Below, piece by piece: positions 37,501-44,671 of a stretch of DNA of 64,000 nt. Numbering within the stretch: position 1 is the first letter of the stretch; the number at the start of each line of letters is the position of its first letter. The stretch comes from Breznakia pachnodae (lineage in GTDB: Bacteria; Bacillota_I; Bacilli_A; Erysipelotrichales; Erysipelotrichaceae), in NCBI RefSeq assembly GCF_030814225.1, contig NZ_JAUSUR010000002.1, positions 495,543 through 559,542 on the forward strand, in the 5' to 3' direction. The notes beneath the pieces are model-generated. The model had not been told where the DNA came from and did no database searches. It saw nothing but the letters and a program-made list of their open reading frames with translations. A program made the translations under genes and the position numbers.

Positions 37501-38905
37501 CGTTGATTGGGATAATGCAGGAGTACAGGTAGAAGCAGATGTAGTATTGGCAGAAGGTGAAGTCCGCCAGAATGTTGATGCGGGATTCTATCGCACATTA
37601 AATGTTGGTGATTTGGTATGGAATGATGAAAATATGAATGGCCAATATGATAGTGGTGAAAAAGGAATCAGTAATTATGAATTAACATTGGTACGATTGG
37701 ATGACAGTGGAAATGCTACTTCACAAACGTATACAACAAGAACAAATGATCAAGGTATCTATACGTTCTATAAAGTGAAACCAGGAAAATACAAGATTAC
37801 AACACAACCAAAAGAAGGATTTGTTGTATCTCAACTTGGAACATCACCTGATGGAAATATCTTCACATTAAATAACACAGACGGTGTAGTTGAAAGTGGA
37901 GTATTACAATTTACAAGTGGTGTCTCAGATATGGATTGTGATTTAGGAATGTATCAGGCAAACCAAACGATTTCAGGATCAATTTTCTATGATATGAACT
38001 ATGATAGTATGTACAATGGAGAATCTGTAGATCAGGCATTTACTAATAATGTAGATGAAAATGATGTACAAATTCTGAAAGTGGAATTACTTGATGACAA
38101 CAATGATGTGATAGATGAAACAGGAGTTGCAAGTGACGGAAGTTTTATCTTTACAGATGTAGATCCAGGTGACTATTATGTTCAGATTAGTATTGCTGAT
38201 GAATATAGTGAATATTTGAAATGTGCACCAAAATTTGCAGCAACTACTAGAGGAATTGTAATGAATGATGTATCCGTATTTAATGATGATACAATCATTA
38301 CTGATAAAATTACAGTTGTAGCGAACAGTAACGTTTCAGATCAAAACCTTGGATTACAACCATATTATGATTTAACTATAATTAAGGAAGATAGTGAAGA
38401 TCAAACAAGATTAGATGGGGCTGAATTTGAATTGTCGTTAGATAAGATTGCAGTAGTTGAAAATCAAAAGAGCAACGATGATGGAGAAATCATTTATGAA
38501 AAAATCAAAGCTGGTGATTATGAATTACAAGAAATAACAGCACCAGAAGGGTATGAACTTAATGATACGATTTATCGTATTTCATTAAATGATACAAAGA
38601 CCTTTGCTTGGGAGTACACAGTAACAAATGAGAAAACATCAGAAGGTACGGATCCTACTACACCAGTGGATCCAGAAGAACCTGATACCCCAGACACACC
38701 GGATAATCCGGATGATAAGGAAACACCGAAACCACCAGTTGATGCAACAGATGATTTAAAACCAAATGCAAACCCTTCGAAAGCAAATTCAACAAATGTT
38801 GCTACAGGAGATACAACCAACAATACTTTATGGATATTGTTGGCAGCAGGTTCACTTGGAGTGATTCTAGATCGAAAAAAAGAACTAATCTTTAGAAGGA
38901 AATAG
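34598..38905 (+). CDS. Large multidomain surface protein with SdrD B-like and SpaA-like domains
   Basis: 1435 residues from ATG at 34598 (GAGGTG just upstream; an ATG at 34583 precedes that site). Signal peptide at about 1-28 (FFLSAFVIISAMITPAFSQ). A cohesin/adhesin-like beta domain follows (about 35-170, QVKFDKSVVQPGETFVLQLQ), then several DUF11/isopeptide-like domains to about 870. Three SdrD B-like repeats start near ISGVAWEDLNGNDMKDADEP, NVGDLVWNDENMNGQYDSGE and ISGSIFYDMNYDSMYNGE, each with Ca-binding-type Asp/Asn clusters. A SpaA/Cna-B prealbumin domain follows (LTIIKEDSEDQTRLDGAEFEL, ELQEITAPEGYELND). The tail is a Pro/Asp-rich wall spanner, VATGDTTNN, hydrophobic helix and RRK. It shares the sorting-tail type with the array proteins but has no LRRs or helical repeats. 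Probably a wall-anchored adhesin. Confidence 0.88.
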   Translation: MNKNRKIFAFFLSAFVIISAMITPAFSQEGVTRSVAIANIDTQVKFDKSVVQPGETFVLQLQVNSVAIGEEDENESGIKSLNISFDIPSSVEVKKMPVNSAFTITQTGQTITITGNTDIRVAKLFLMDFEFAYKEGKYPTDASLRVFEPEVKVSATNANINQPISGKVELEIRDQQTPILSVEKEDKSAHVIHTATITLTPEPHIGGLDHNNASVRLDLPDDIILYSAMYNGTNYPVQTDSNGKYIEVSVGSLLTSGVKQVIVLNYKYDFVDAPDERLIDVTYSGTRDGIGTQIIETGVVKDLVYPIGSGESTDAKEFFTKEGSSTVIRESGQKVIYEVELRPQSDLKDVYLIDDPLANESEYFDALQFSKISWSAKTSVNPSLTELVKTKVSYQTNKDSSWKTATSQFTSSGQVLVADLGLDSDEYITKLKYDFNYNGTSTIPLEAGKVVITMEADTLAGITNRTTGLDDGLTNTLSIYGEQKDVGASTYTKISEEDDNNVHTFTTTYIDRGAGIGLSNPGLADDWGSMFSPRSPAIGETFTYQVNMNNVDGTGDLLSAVGYIVVPANVDFKKVELVNPNNAPNATFETRTISNGSTLVVVHYNKDISQSWYGNQYAVKITAVGTGGTSATFSSYFASENPNQKYVHATHDNFIETVGTYTQDNSGVSRQAVTFLEHVDLDVSKEVSINGTDYTKNIMLTQSDWDSLTDQEVYYKISITNNSSSKFTQLRVIDMLPELSDSLVMTDNPKNSTLVTDFVSIDYTTSSTAIVDYAFSEDATYDNNIKDLSDFTSDNNTWTAFNGLASDTSYTDANAIRIDINNLEQNESIEFIVKVKVPQPESKVKVAWNSIGYGGKLDTGTYIIPGEPYKSGIYSSTYSADAEISGVAWEDLNGNDMKDADEPLFTNKEVKLLDKNGDIVAETVTDSNGLYQFTGLFPGKYTVVMNYMGPQYYLSTPNIGGDDVNSDFVDWDNAGVQVEADVVLAEGEVRQNVDAGFYRTLNVGDLVWNDENMNGQYDSGEKGISNYELTLVRLDDSGNATSQTYTTRTNDQGIYTFYKVKPGKYKITTQPKEGFVVSQLGTSPDGNIFTLNNTDGVVESGVLQFTSGVSDMDCDLGMYQANQTISGSIFYDMNYDSMYNGESVDQAFTNNVDENDVQILKVELLDDNNDVIDETGVASDGSFIFTDVDPGDYYVQISIADEYSEYLKCAPKFAATTRGIVMNDVSVFNDDTIITDKITVVANSNVSDQNLGLQPYYDLTIIKEDSEDQTRLDGAEFELSLDKIAVVENQKSNDDGEIIYEKIKAGDYELQEITAPEGYELNDTIYRISLNDTKTFAWEYTVTNEKTSEGTDPTTPVDPEEPDTPDTPDNPDDKETPKPPVDATDDLKPNANPSKANSTNVATGDTTNNTLWILLAAGSLGVILDRKKELIFRRK

Positions 38906-38908
38906 ATG

Positions 38909-38943
38909 AAAAAAACCAAACACAAAATCGTGTTTGGTTTTTT
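38909..38943. terminator. Bidirectional terminator
   Basis: AAAAAACCAAACAC pairs with GTGTTTGGTTTTTT around AAAATC. It serves the surface-protein gene on the plus strand and the ABC operon on the minus strand. Confidence 0.9.
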
Positions 38944-40833
38944 CTATTCTAATTCAAATGCACCTGTATAAAGTTGGTAATAAGTACCTTTCTTTTTAAT
39001 TAAGTCATCATGACTGCCACGTTCAATAATTCGTCCCTGATCCATTACCATAATCACATCAGAATTCATGATGGTTGATAGACGATGGGCAATTACAAAT
39101 ACAGTTCTACCTTCCATCATACGATCCATTCCTTCTTGTACGAGTGCTTCAGTACGAGTATCAATAGAAGAAGTAGCTTCATCCAATATCATTACTGGAG
39201 GGTTAGAAACAACTGCTCTGGCAATAGAAATCAATTGGCGTTGTCCTTGTGACAAGTCACTTCCATCACCATTCAAAACTGTTTCATATCCATTTGGCAA
39301 CATCATAATGAAGTTATGAGCGTTCGCAAGTTTCGCGGCTTCAATACATTCTTCATCAGTTGCATTTGGATTTCCATAATGCAGGTTTTCCATTACTGTT
39401 CCTGTAAATAAGTTTACATCCTGTAATACAATTCCTAATGAACGTCTTAAATCGGGTTTCTTTATCTTTTCGATATTAATACCATCGTAACGAATCTTAC
39501 CATTATCAATATCATAGAATCGATTGATCAGATTAGTGATGGTTGTTTTACCCGCACCGGTTGCGCCAACCAACGCAATCTTTTGCCCAGGTTTTGCATA
39601 TAATGATATATCGTATAAAATTTGTTTTTCTGGAGAATAACTAAAATCTACGTTTTCAAATACTACCTCACCAGATAACTTTGTTAGAGTAGTCGTTCCA
39701 TCATGATGAGGATGTTTCCATGCCCAAGTTCCAGTGTAGCTTGTTGTTTCATTCATATCTCCATTTTCATCTTCAATTGTATTTACAAGAGTTACATAAC
39801 CATCATCTTCTTCTGGTTTCTCATCCATTAAGTTAAAGATTCGAGTAGCACCTGCAAGTGCCGTTATAATAGAATTAAACTGATTGGCAACTTGTGATAT
39901 TGGGCTAGTAAAGTTACGAGATAATGTAAGGAAAGAAGCGATAGTTCCTAAAGTAATAATATTGGTACCGAAAATGGTTAAGTTGCTTACTTGATTAATT
40001 GCCATCCATGCACCAATGATTGCTACAACTACATATTGAACATAACCGATTGAGTTAGAAACTGGCATTAATGCATTTGCATAACCGTTTGCATTGGCAG
40101 ATGCATCTTCCCATTCATGATTGTGTTCGCGGAATTCCTTTTTACTTTGTTCTTCATGACAAAATACTTTGATAATTTTCTGACCATTGATCATTTCTTC
40201 TACAAAACCATCAAGAACTCCAAGGGTATTCTGTTGTTTCACAAAATAGAATCCACTTTTACCTGTAAATATTTTTGTGATAAATAACTGAATTACTACT
40301 GCAATAATAACAACAATTGTCAGATAAACACTTTGATAAAGCATGGCACAGAACACTGCAACAATCGTACATACTGAAGAGAATAACTGTGCCAATGATT
40401 GAGCGATTACCTGACGTAAGGTATCGGTGTCATTGGTATAACGGCTCATAATATCACCATGAGCATGGGTATCAAAATAGCGAATTGGTAACCACTGCAT
40501 TTTATTAAACATTTCATCACGAATTTGTTTCAAAGTTCCTTGTGCAATCGTAACCATTACAATATTGTAGATTAGTGTTGCAGCTGTTCCAATCAGATAT
40601 ACAATACCTATCATAAACAATGCTTTAATTAATTCAGTGAATACTGGATTTGCATCACTTAGTAATGGCATGATGTAATCATCAATTAGGGATTGTAGAA
40701 ACAATGAAGAAGCAACACTTGCAAGTGAACTTAAAATAATACAAATCAATACGATAATTAATCCTCCTTTATGTTCTTTAAGATAAGATAGTAATCGTTT
40801 GATTGTATTCATGTTTAGTTGTTCCTTATTCAT
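38944..40833 (-). CDS. Heterodimeric ABC exporter, subunit B (permease-ATPase)
   Basis: 629 residues. Six-helix exporter domain at about 1-320, then ATPase: Walker A GATGAGKTT, Q loop VLQDVNLF, signature LSQGQRQL, Walker B VMILDEATSS and switch HRLS. The Walker B is followed by E, so this is a catalytic half. A partially polar insert (about 335-380, DENGDMNETTSYTG) lies between the membrane and ATPase parts. Overlaps the end of the partner gene by 8 nt. MdlA/MdlB- or LmrCD-like multidrug/lipid exporters have this layout. Confidence 0.9.
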   Translation of the reverse strand: MNKEQLNMNTIKRLLSYLKEHKGGLIIVLICIILSSLASVASSLFLQSLIDDYIMPLLSDANPVFTELIKALFMIGIVYLIGTAATLIYNIVMVTIAQGTLKQIRDEMFNKMQWLPIRYFDTHAHGDIMSRYTNDTDTLRQVIAQSLAQLFSSVCTIVAVFCAMLYQSVYLTIVVIIAVVIQLFITKIFTGKSGFYFVKQQNTLGVLDGFVEEMINGQKIIKVFCHEEQSKKEFREHNHEWEDASANANGYANALMPVSNSIGYVQYVVVAIIGAWMAINQVSNLTIFGTNIITLGTIASFLTLSRNFTSPISQVANQFNSIITALAGATRIFNLMDEKPEEDDGYVTLVNTIEDENGDMNETTSYTGTWAWKHPHHDGTTTLTKLSGEVVFENVDFSYSPEKQILYDISLYAKPGQKIALVGATGAGKTTITNLINRFYDIDNGKIRYDGINIEKIKKPDLRRSLGIVLQDVNLFTGTVMENLHYGNPNATDEECIEAAKLANAHNFIMMLPNGYETVLNGDGSDLSQGQRQLISIARAVVSNPPVMILDEATSSIDTRTEALVQEGMDRMMEGRTVFVIAHRLSTIMNSDVIMVMDQGRIIERGSHDDLIKKKGTYYQLYTGAFELE

Positions 40834-42577
40834 CTAGTACACCACCTTTCTGTTGCGATTCAAATACTTGTTTATAAATTTTACTTGTTTTCATAAGTTC
40901 TTCTGGTGTTCCAAAAGATTCAATTTTACCATCATCTAATACAATGATTTTATCTGCTTCCTGTACCGAAGCAATCCGTTGGGCGATAATAATTTTTGTT
41001 GTTTCAGGGATGTATTTCTTAAATGCATCCTGAATCTTTTTATCCGTTTTTGTATCAACTGCACTTGTAGAGTCATCTAAGATAAGAATTTTAGGTTTCT
41101 TTAATAAGGCACGAGCAATACACAAACGTTGTTTTTGACCACCAGATACATTACTTCCACCTTGCTCAATGTATGTGTCATAAGTATCTGGCATAGTTTC
41201 AATAAACTCATCAGCACATGCCAATCGACAAGCTTCCATAATTTCTTCATCGCTTGCATCTTCATTTCCCCAACGCAGGTTTTCTTTGATTGTTCCTGAG
41301 AATAATGTATTCTTCTGAAGAACCATTGCTACCTCATTACGAAGCGTATCTAAGTCATATTCTCTAACATCAATACCACCAACATTTACACTTCCACTAC
41401 TGACGTCATATAAGCGTGGAATCAGTTGAACAAGTGATGTTTTTGAAGAACCGGTAGCACCAATAACACCAATGAATTCTCCGGATTTAATTGTAAATGT
41501 AGCATCTGTAATTACTTTCTTTTCTGCTTTCGCTGCATAGACAAAATCAACATGATCATAACTAATGTCTCCATTCTTCACTTCCATTACAGGATTTTCA
41601 GGATTTTTAATATCCGTTTTTTCATTTAATATTTCTACTATTCTAGCAGCTGACGATGAAGCAATTGTAATCATTGCAAATATCATTGATAAAGCCATTA
41701 GGCTGTATAAAATTTGAGTGGCATAAGTAAATAATGCAGTTAGTTCTCCAGTTGTTAATCCAAGTGATGCGACATTTCCACTGGCAACAATTGCTTTTGC
41801 ACCAAACCATGAAATCAGAATCATACATGCGTACATGCAAAACTGCATAAGTGGAGAGTTGAATGCGATGATTCGTTCAGCTTTGGCGAAATCAATGAAG
41901 ATTGACTTTGATGATTTCTCAAACTTTTTAATTTCATTGTTTTGTTGGTTGAACGACTTTACTACACGAACTCCATGTAAGTTTTCTTGTACCGTATTAT
42001 TTAATTTATCATATGTCCAGAATACTCGATCAATAATTGGTTTTGCCAAACGAAGGACGATTAATAAACCAACTAGCATAATTGGAATAACAGCAAGAAA
42101 TACCAAAGATATTTCAAAATTTATACGAAATGCAACAATCATAGAAAATATAATCATTACTGGTGCTCGAACTGCGATTCGAATAATCATTTGAAATGCA
42201 TTCTGAAGATTTGTAATATCGGTTGTTAATCTGGTAATAATCGAAGAAGTTGAAAACTTATCGATGTTTGAAAATGAGAACGTCTGCACATTATCATAAA
42301 TGTCTTCACGTAGGTTTGCTGAGAACCCTGCAGATGCATTTGCTGCAATCTTTGCCGCAAACATACCAGTCAATAATTGAAGTATCGCAAATATAACCAA
42401 TGCAACTCCATACTTAAGTACCACATCCATTTTTCCATCATAAACTCCAAAATCGATTAAATCTGACATATAGAGTGGAATAATGATTTCAAATGCTGCC
42501 TCAAATACGGATAATATAACAGTTAGTATCGTTGCCTTTTTATGTTCTCTTAAACTTTTTAATAATGTTTTAATCAT
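40826..42577 (-). CDS. Heterodimeric ABC exporter, subunit A (permease-ATPase)
   Basis: 583 residues from the ATG at 42577, preceded by GGAGG; a TTG at 42589 is upstream of that site. Six-helix domain (about 1-310), then Walker A GATGSSKTS, in which Ser replaces the Gly of GxGKS/T, signature VSGGQKQRL and Walker B ILILDDSTSAVD with Asp in place of the catalytic Glu. These changes mark it as the degenerate-site half, as usual in heterodimeric exporters; the partner gene supplies the canonical residues. Transcribed with marR, which lies just upstream with an operator copy between. Confidence 0.9.
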   Translation of the reverse strand: MIKTLLKSLREHKKATILTVILSVFEAAFEIIIPLYMSDLIDFGVYDGKMDVVLKYGVALVIFAILQLLTGMFAAKIAANASAGFSANLREDIYDNVQTFSFSNIDKFSTSSIITRLTTDITNLQNAFQMIIRIAVRAPVMIIFSMIVAFRINFEISLVFLAVIPIMLVGLLIVLRLAKPIIDRVFWTYDKLNNTVQENLHGVRVVKSFNQQNNEIKKFEKSSKSIFIDFAKAERIIAFNSPLMQFCMYACMILISWFGAKAIVASGNVASLGLTTGELTALFTYATQILYSLMALSMIFAMITIASSSAARIVEILNEKTDIKNPENPVMEVKNGDISYDHVDFVYAAKAEKKVITDATFTIKSGEFIGVIGATGSSKTSLVQLIPRLYDVSSGSVNVGGIDVREYDLDTLRNEVAMVLQKNTLFSGTIKENLRWGNEDASDEEIMEACRLACADEFIETMPDTYDTYIEQGGSNVSGGQKQRLCIARALLKKPKILILDDSTSAVDTKTDKKIQDAFKKYIPETTKIIIAQRIASVQEADKIIVLDDGKIESFGTPEELMKTSKIYKQVFESQQKGGVLDE

Positions 42578-42592
42578 AGTTACCTCCAATCC

Positions 42593-42604
42593 GTAACGTG
42601 TTAC
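42593..42604. promoter_or_regulatory. Second MarR operator (marR-ABC gap)
   Basis: GTAACGTGTTAC, whose reverse complement GTAACACGTTAC is the same 12-mer found at the marR promoter. It lies between the marR stop and the start of the ABC gene, suggesting a second level of control or a roadblock. Confidence 0.7.
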
Positions 42605-42630
42605 ATATTTGTGTGTAAGTTAAGCCGAAT

Positions 42631-43065
42631 TTATTCGGCTTCGTATTTATCAAGATGTTCATAAACAGAAATAAGCATTCTTCTTAATTCTTCAGTTTCC
42701 TTATCACTCAGAGAATATACAAGTGATTGTTCTCTGGAAACAATATCGTTTTGCATCTCTACAGAAATGGCTTTAGCTTTCTCACTCATTCCGATAATCT
42801 TATTACGTTTATCATTGGGATCATGGTATGTATATATGAATCCGTTCTTTTCCAAGCGACTCACAATACCAGCAACTGCAGGATGAGAAACTCCTAAGAA
42901 ATTTTCAATTTCTTTTTGACCGACTTCTTCACCACGATCATATAAATAATTTAATACATTTGATTGAGAAAAAGTTAATCCTTTTTCTTTTAGTTCTGCA
43001 TCCGCAGAAGCTCTCATCTTATCTGTAATCAATTTTAATAATGCGCCAATATCATTTTGATTCAT
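42631..43065 (-). CDS. MarR-family repressor of the ABC exporter
   Basis: 144 residues, the usual length. Winged helix at about 30-100: SQSNVLNYLYDRGEEVGQKEIENFL then SHPAVAGIVSRLEKNGFIYTY and the wing DPNDKRNKI. The gene is first in the operon with the two exporter subunits, behind a strong sigma-A promoter whose start region is covered by a palindrome repeated before the exporter genes. It is therefore probably an autorepressor released by an exporter substrate. Confidence 0.92.
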   Translation of the reverse strand: MNQNDIGALLKLITDKMRASADAELKEKGLTFSQSNVLNYLYDRGEEVGQKEIENFLGVSHPAVAGIVSRLEKNGFIYTYHDPNDKRNKIIGMSEKAKAISVEMQNDIVSREQSLVYSLSDKETEELRRMLISVYEHLDKYEAE

Positions 43066-43092
43066 ATAATGTCACCACCTTTTTATATAATA

Positions 43093-43136
43093 TGTAACAC
43101 GTTACACATTATATAGTGAATTACTGATGTTGTCAA
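43093..43136 (-). promoter_or_regulatory. Sigma-A promoter and MarR operator
   Basis: On the minus strand TTGACA (43131-43136), 17-nt spacer, TATAAT (43108-43113). TGTAAC-AC-GTTACA (43093-43106) sits directly after the -10 over the expected transcription start, as for a repressor. Confidence 0.85.
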
Positions 43137-43154
43137 TAGCTATGAAAAATAAAA

Positions 43155-43182
43155 TGAACGATATTCTATATTTTTGCGACAA
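43155..43182 (+). promoter_or_regulatory. ECF-type promoter P1 of unit 7
   Basis: TGAACG (43155-43160), 16-nt spacer, CGACAA (43177-43182). It lies back to back with the marR promoter, only 18 nt from its -35. Confidence 0.75.
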
Positions 43183-43213
43183 ATAGTTGAATAGAAAAAT
43201 TTTTAGTTAAAAT

Positions 43214-43241
43214 TGAACCAAATTGAAAAAACATGTGTGTA
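43214..43241 (+). promoter_or_regulatory. Second ECF-like element P2 of unit 7
   Basis: TGAACC (43214-43219), 16-nt spacer, TGTGTA (43236-43241); GGGTAAGT starts 8 nt later. Confidence 0.5.
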
Positions 43242-43249
43242 ATACATAA

Positions 43250-43312
43250 GGGTAAGTAAATATTGGTAATAAAGGAGGGCAAAAATTATGGATAAGAAAG
43301 AAAAACTTACCC
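43250..43312 (+). promoter_or_regulatory. Leader stem enclosing RBS and start codon, unit 7
   Basis: GGGTAAGT (43250-43257) pairs perfectly with ACTTACCC (43305-43312). AAAGGAGGG (43271-43279) and ATG (43288) are in the 47-nt loop. Position in the protein shifts by one codon because of an extra Lys, yet pairing is kept. Confidence 0.6.
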
Positions 43313-44646
43313 AGATTGTCAAAGCAGTCCAAAAAGATAAAGGACAATTTGAGTTATTATATTCTGAAATAATTGATCGAATATATTTTTGGTGTTATAC
43401 GATTGTTGGTAATGAAGCGGAAGCGAAGGATGCAACACAAGAAGTAATGATTCGTATTTATAATAAAATTGATATCGTAAAGCAACCGGAGCACTTTACT
43501 TCTTGGATGTACAGACTCGCAAGGAACAGTAGTTTAAATTATTTGAGGAAACGAAAAGGTGCAGAATTTGAGTTGTTGTATGATGAAGAATCAGGGAAGA
43601 ATACAGAAAGTTTAATTAAAGAAGAACGAAAAGACTATATACCTAAAGAAGCCTTTGACTTAAATGAAACGAAAAAACTAGTTACTGAGTTTGTTGATAA
43701 TTTACCAAGCAAACAAAGAGAAACGATTACACTCTACTATCTTGATGAAATGAAAGTAGAGGAAATTGCAAAAATCTTAGAATGTAGTGTTGGAACTGTA
43801 AAATCAAGATTGCATGAAGGTCGAAAAAAACTAGAATTTCAAATAAACGAATATCAGGATAAACACCAAGTGAAATTATACAACATGGCATTAGTTCCAT
43901 TGTTAATAATGATTTTAAATGAATATAAAGATGAAATATGTAATAAACAAGACTTACATTATGAAAAAAATCTTTATAAACAAAGCAAAATCAATTGGTT
44001 GAAAAATGCTCTATCAAACAATTTAGCAATAGTTACAGTTGCTACGGTCGTTGGTGTAATAGCTCTTGTTGTGGTAGCTTATCTTATTGCTTCTCCAATA
44101 AAAGAGGATACTATTCATAATTTGAATGTAGATGAGTTGGTAATTAATGATGTAGAAATGTTTAATAAAAGCAATAAAAATCCATATGTTAAAAGTATTA
44201 ACTATTATACTTTTCCAGTAAGAGATTCCTTAGAACTTGTAATAGAACTAAAGAAGGATGTTGATAAGACTGATATTGATATTCTGCATGAGGATGAGGC
44301 ATTAACGTTTGAAAAGAATGATAATCAATTAAGTTTGAAGATTAGTAAAAATGGTAAGTATACTATTACTATCAAAGAAAAAAGTTTAGTATTTGAAATA
44401 AATAATATTGATTTGTATGCTCCTGAACTTGTAGAAGTAGAAGATTTTAAAGAGTATTTAAAACTACATATAAATGATGAAAAGTCACAAATTGATTATC
44501 AGTTATCATATGTTGAAAGTGATGGAAAGAAATACAAAATTGATAATAATTTAGAAGTTAAAGGATATTTTAAAGGTGAAGTAATGATTGTTCTTTATAT
44601 AAATGATCATTGCTATAAAGAATATTTTATCAATATAGATAAATAA
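43288..44646 (+). CDS. Membrane-tethered ECF sigma factor, unit 7
   Basis: 452 residues. Region 2 at about 16-90 (RIYFWCYTIVGN, DATQEVMIRIY, FTSWMYRLARN); region 4 at about 139-184 (LPSKQRETITLYY, GTVKSRLHEGRKK). Patch LVPLLIMILNEYKDE at about 202-216. Long transmembrane helix at about 246-268. The outer domain of 184 residues has YYTFPVRDSLELV at about 306-318, IDLYAPEL and NDEKSQIDY. It is 14 kb from the other units yet keeps the same promoter pair, leader stem and 25-nt gap to its surface gene, so the whole cassette seems to move or duplicate as one block. Confidence 0.88.
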   Translation: MDKKEKLTQIVKAVQKDKGQFELLYSEIIDRIYFWCYTIVGNEAEAKDATQEVMIRIYNKIDIVKQPEHFTSWMYRLARNSSLNYLRKRKGAEFELLYDEESGKNTESLIKEERKDYIPKEAFDLNETKKLVTEFVDNLPSKQRETITLYYLDEMKVEEIAKILECSVGTVKSRLHEGRKKLEFQINEYQDKHQVKLYNMALVPLLIMILNEYKDEICNKQDLHYEKNLYKQSKINWLKNALSNNLAIVTVATVVGVIALVVVAYLIASPIKEDTIHNLNVDELVINDVEMFNKSNKNPYVKSINYYTFPVRDSLELVIELKKDVDKTDIDILHEDEALTFEKNDNQLSLKISKNGKYTITIKEKSLVFEINNIDLYAPELVEVEDFKEYLKLHINDEKSQIDYQLSYVESDGKKYKIDNNLEVKGYFKGEVMIVLYINDHCYKEYFINIDK

Positions 44647-44671
44647 AAAAGAGTAAAATGGAGGAAATAAA

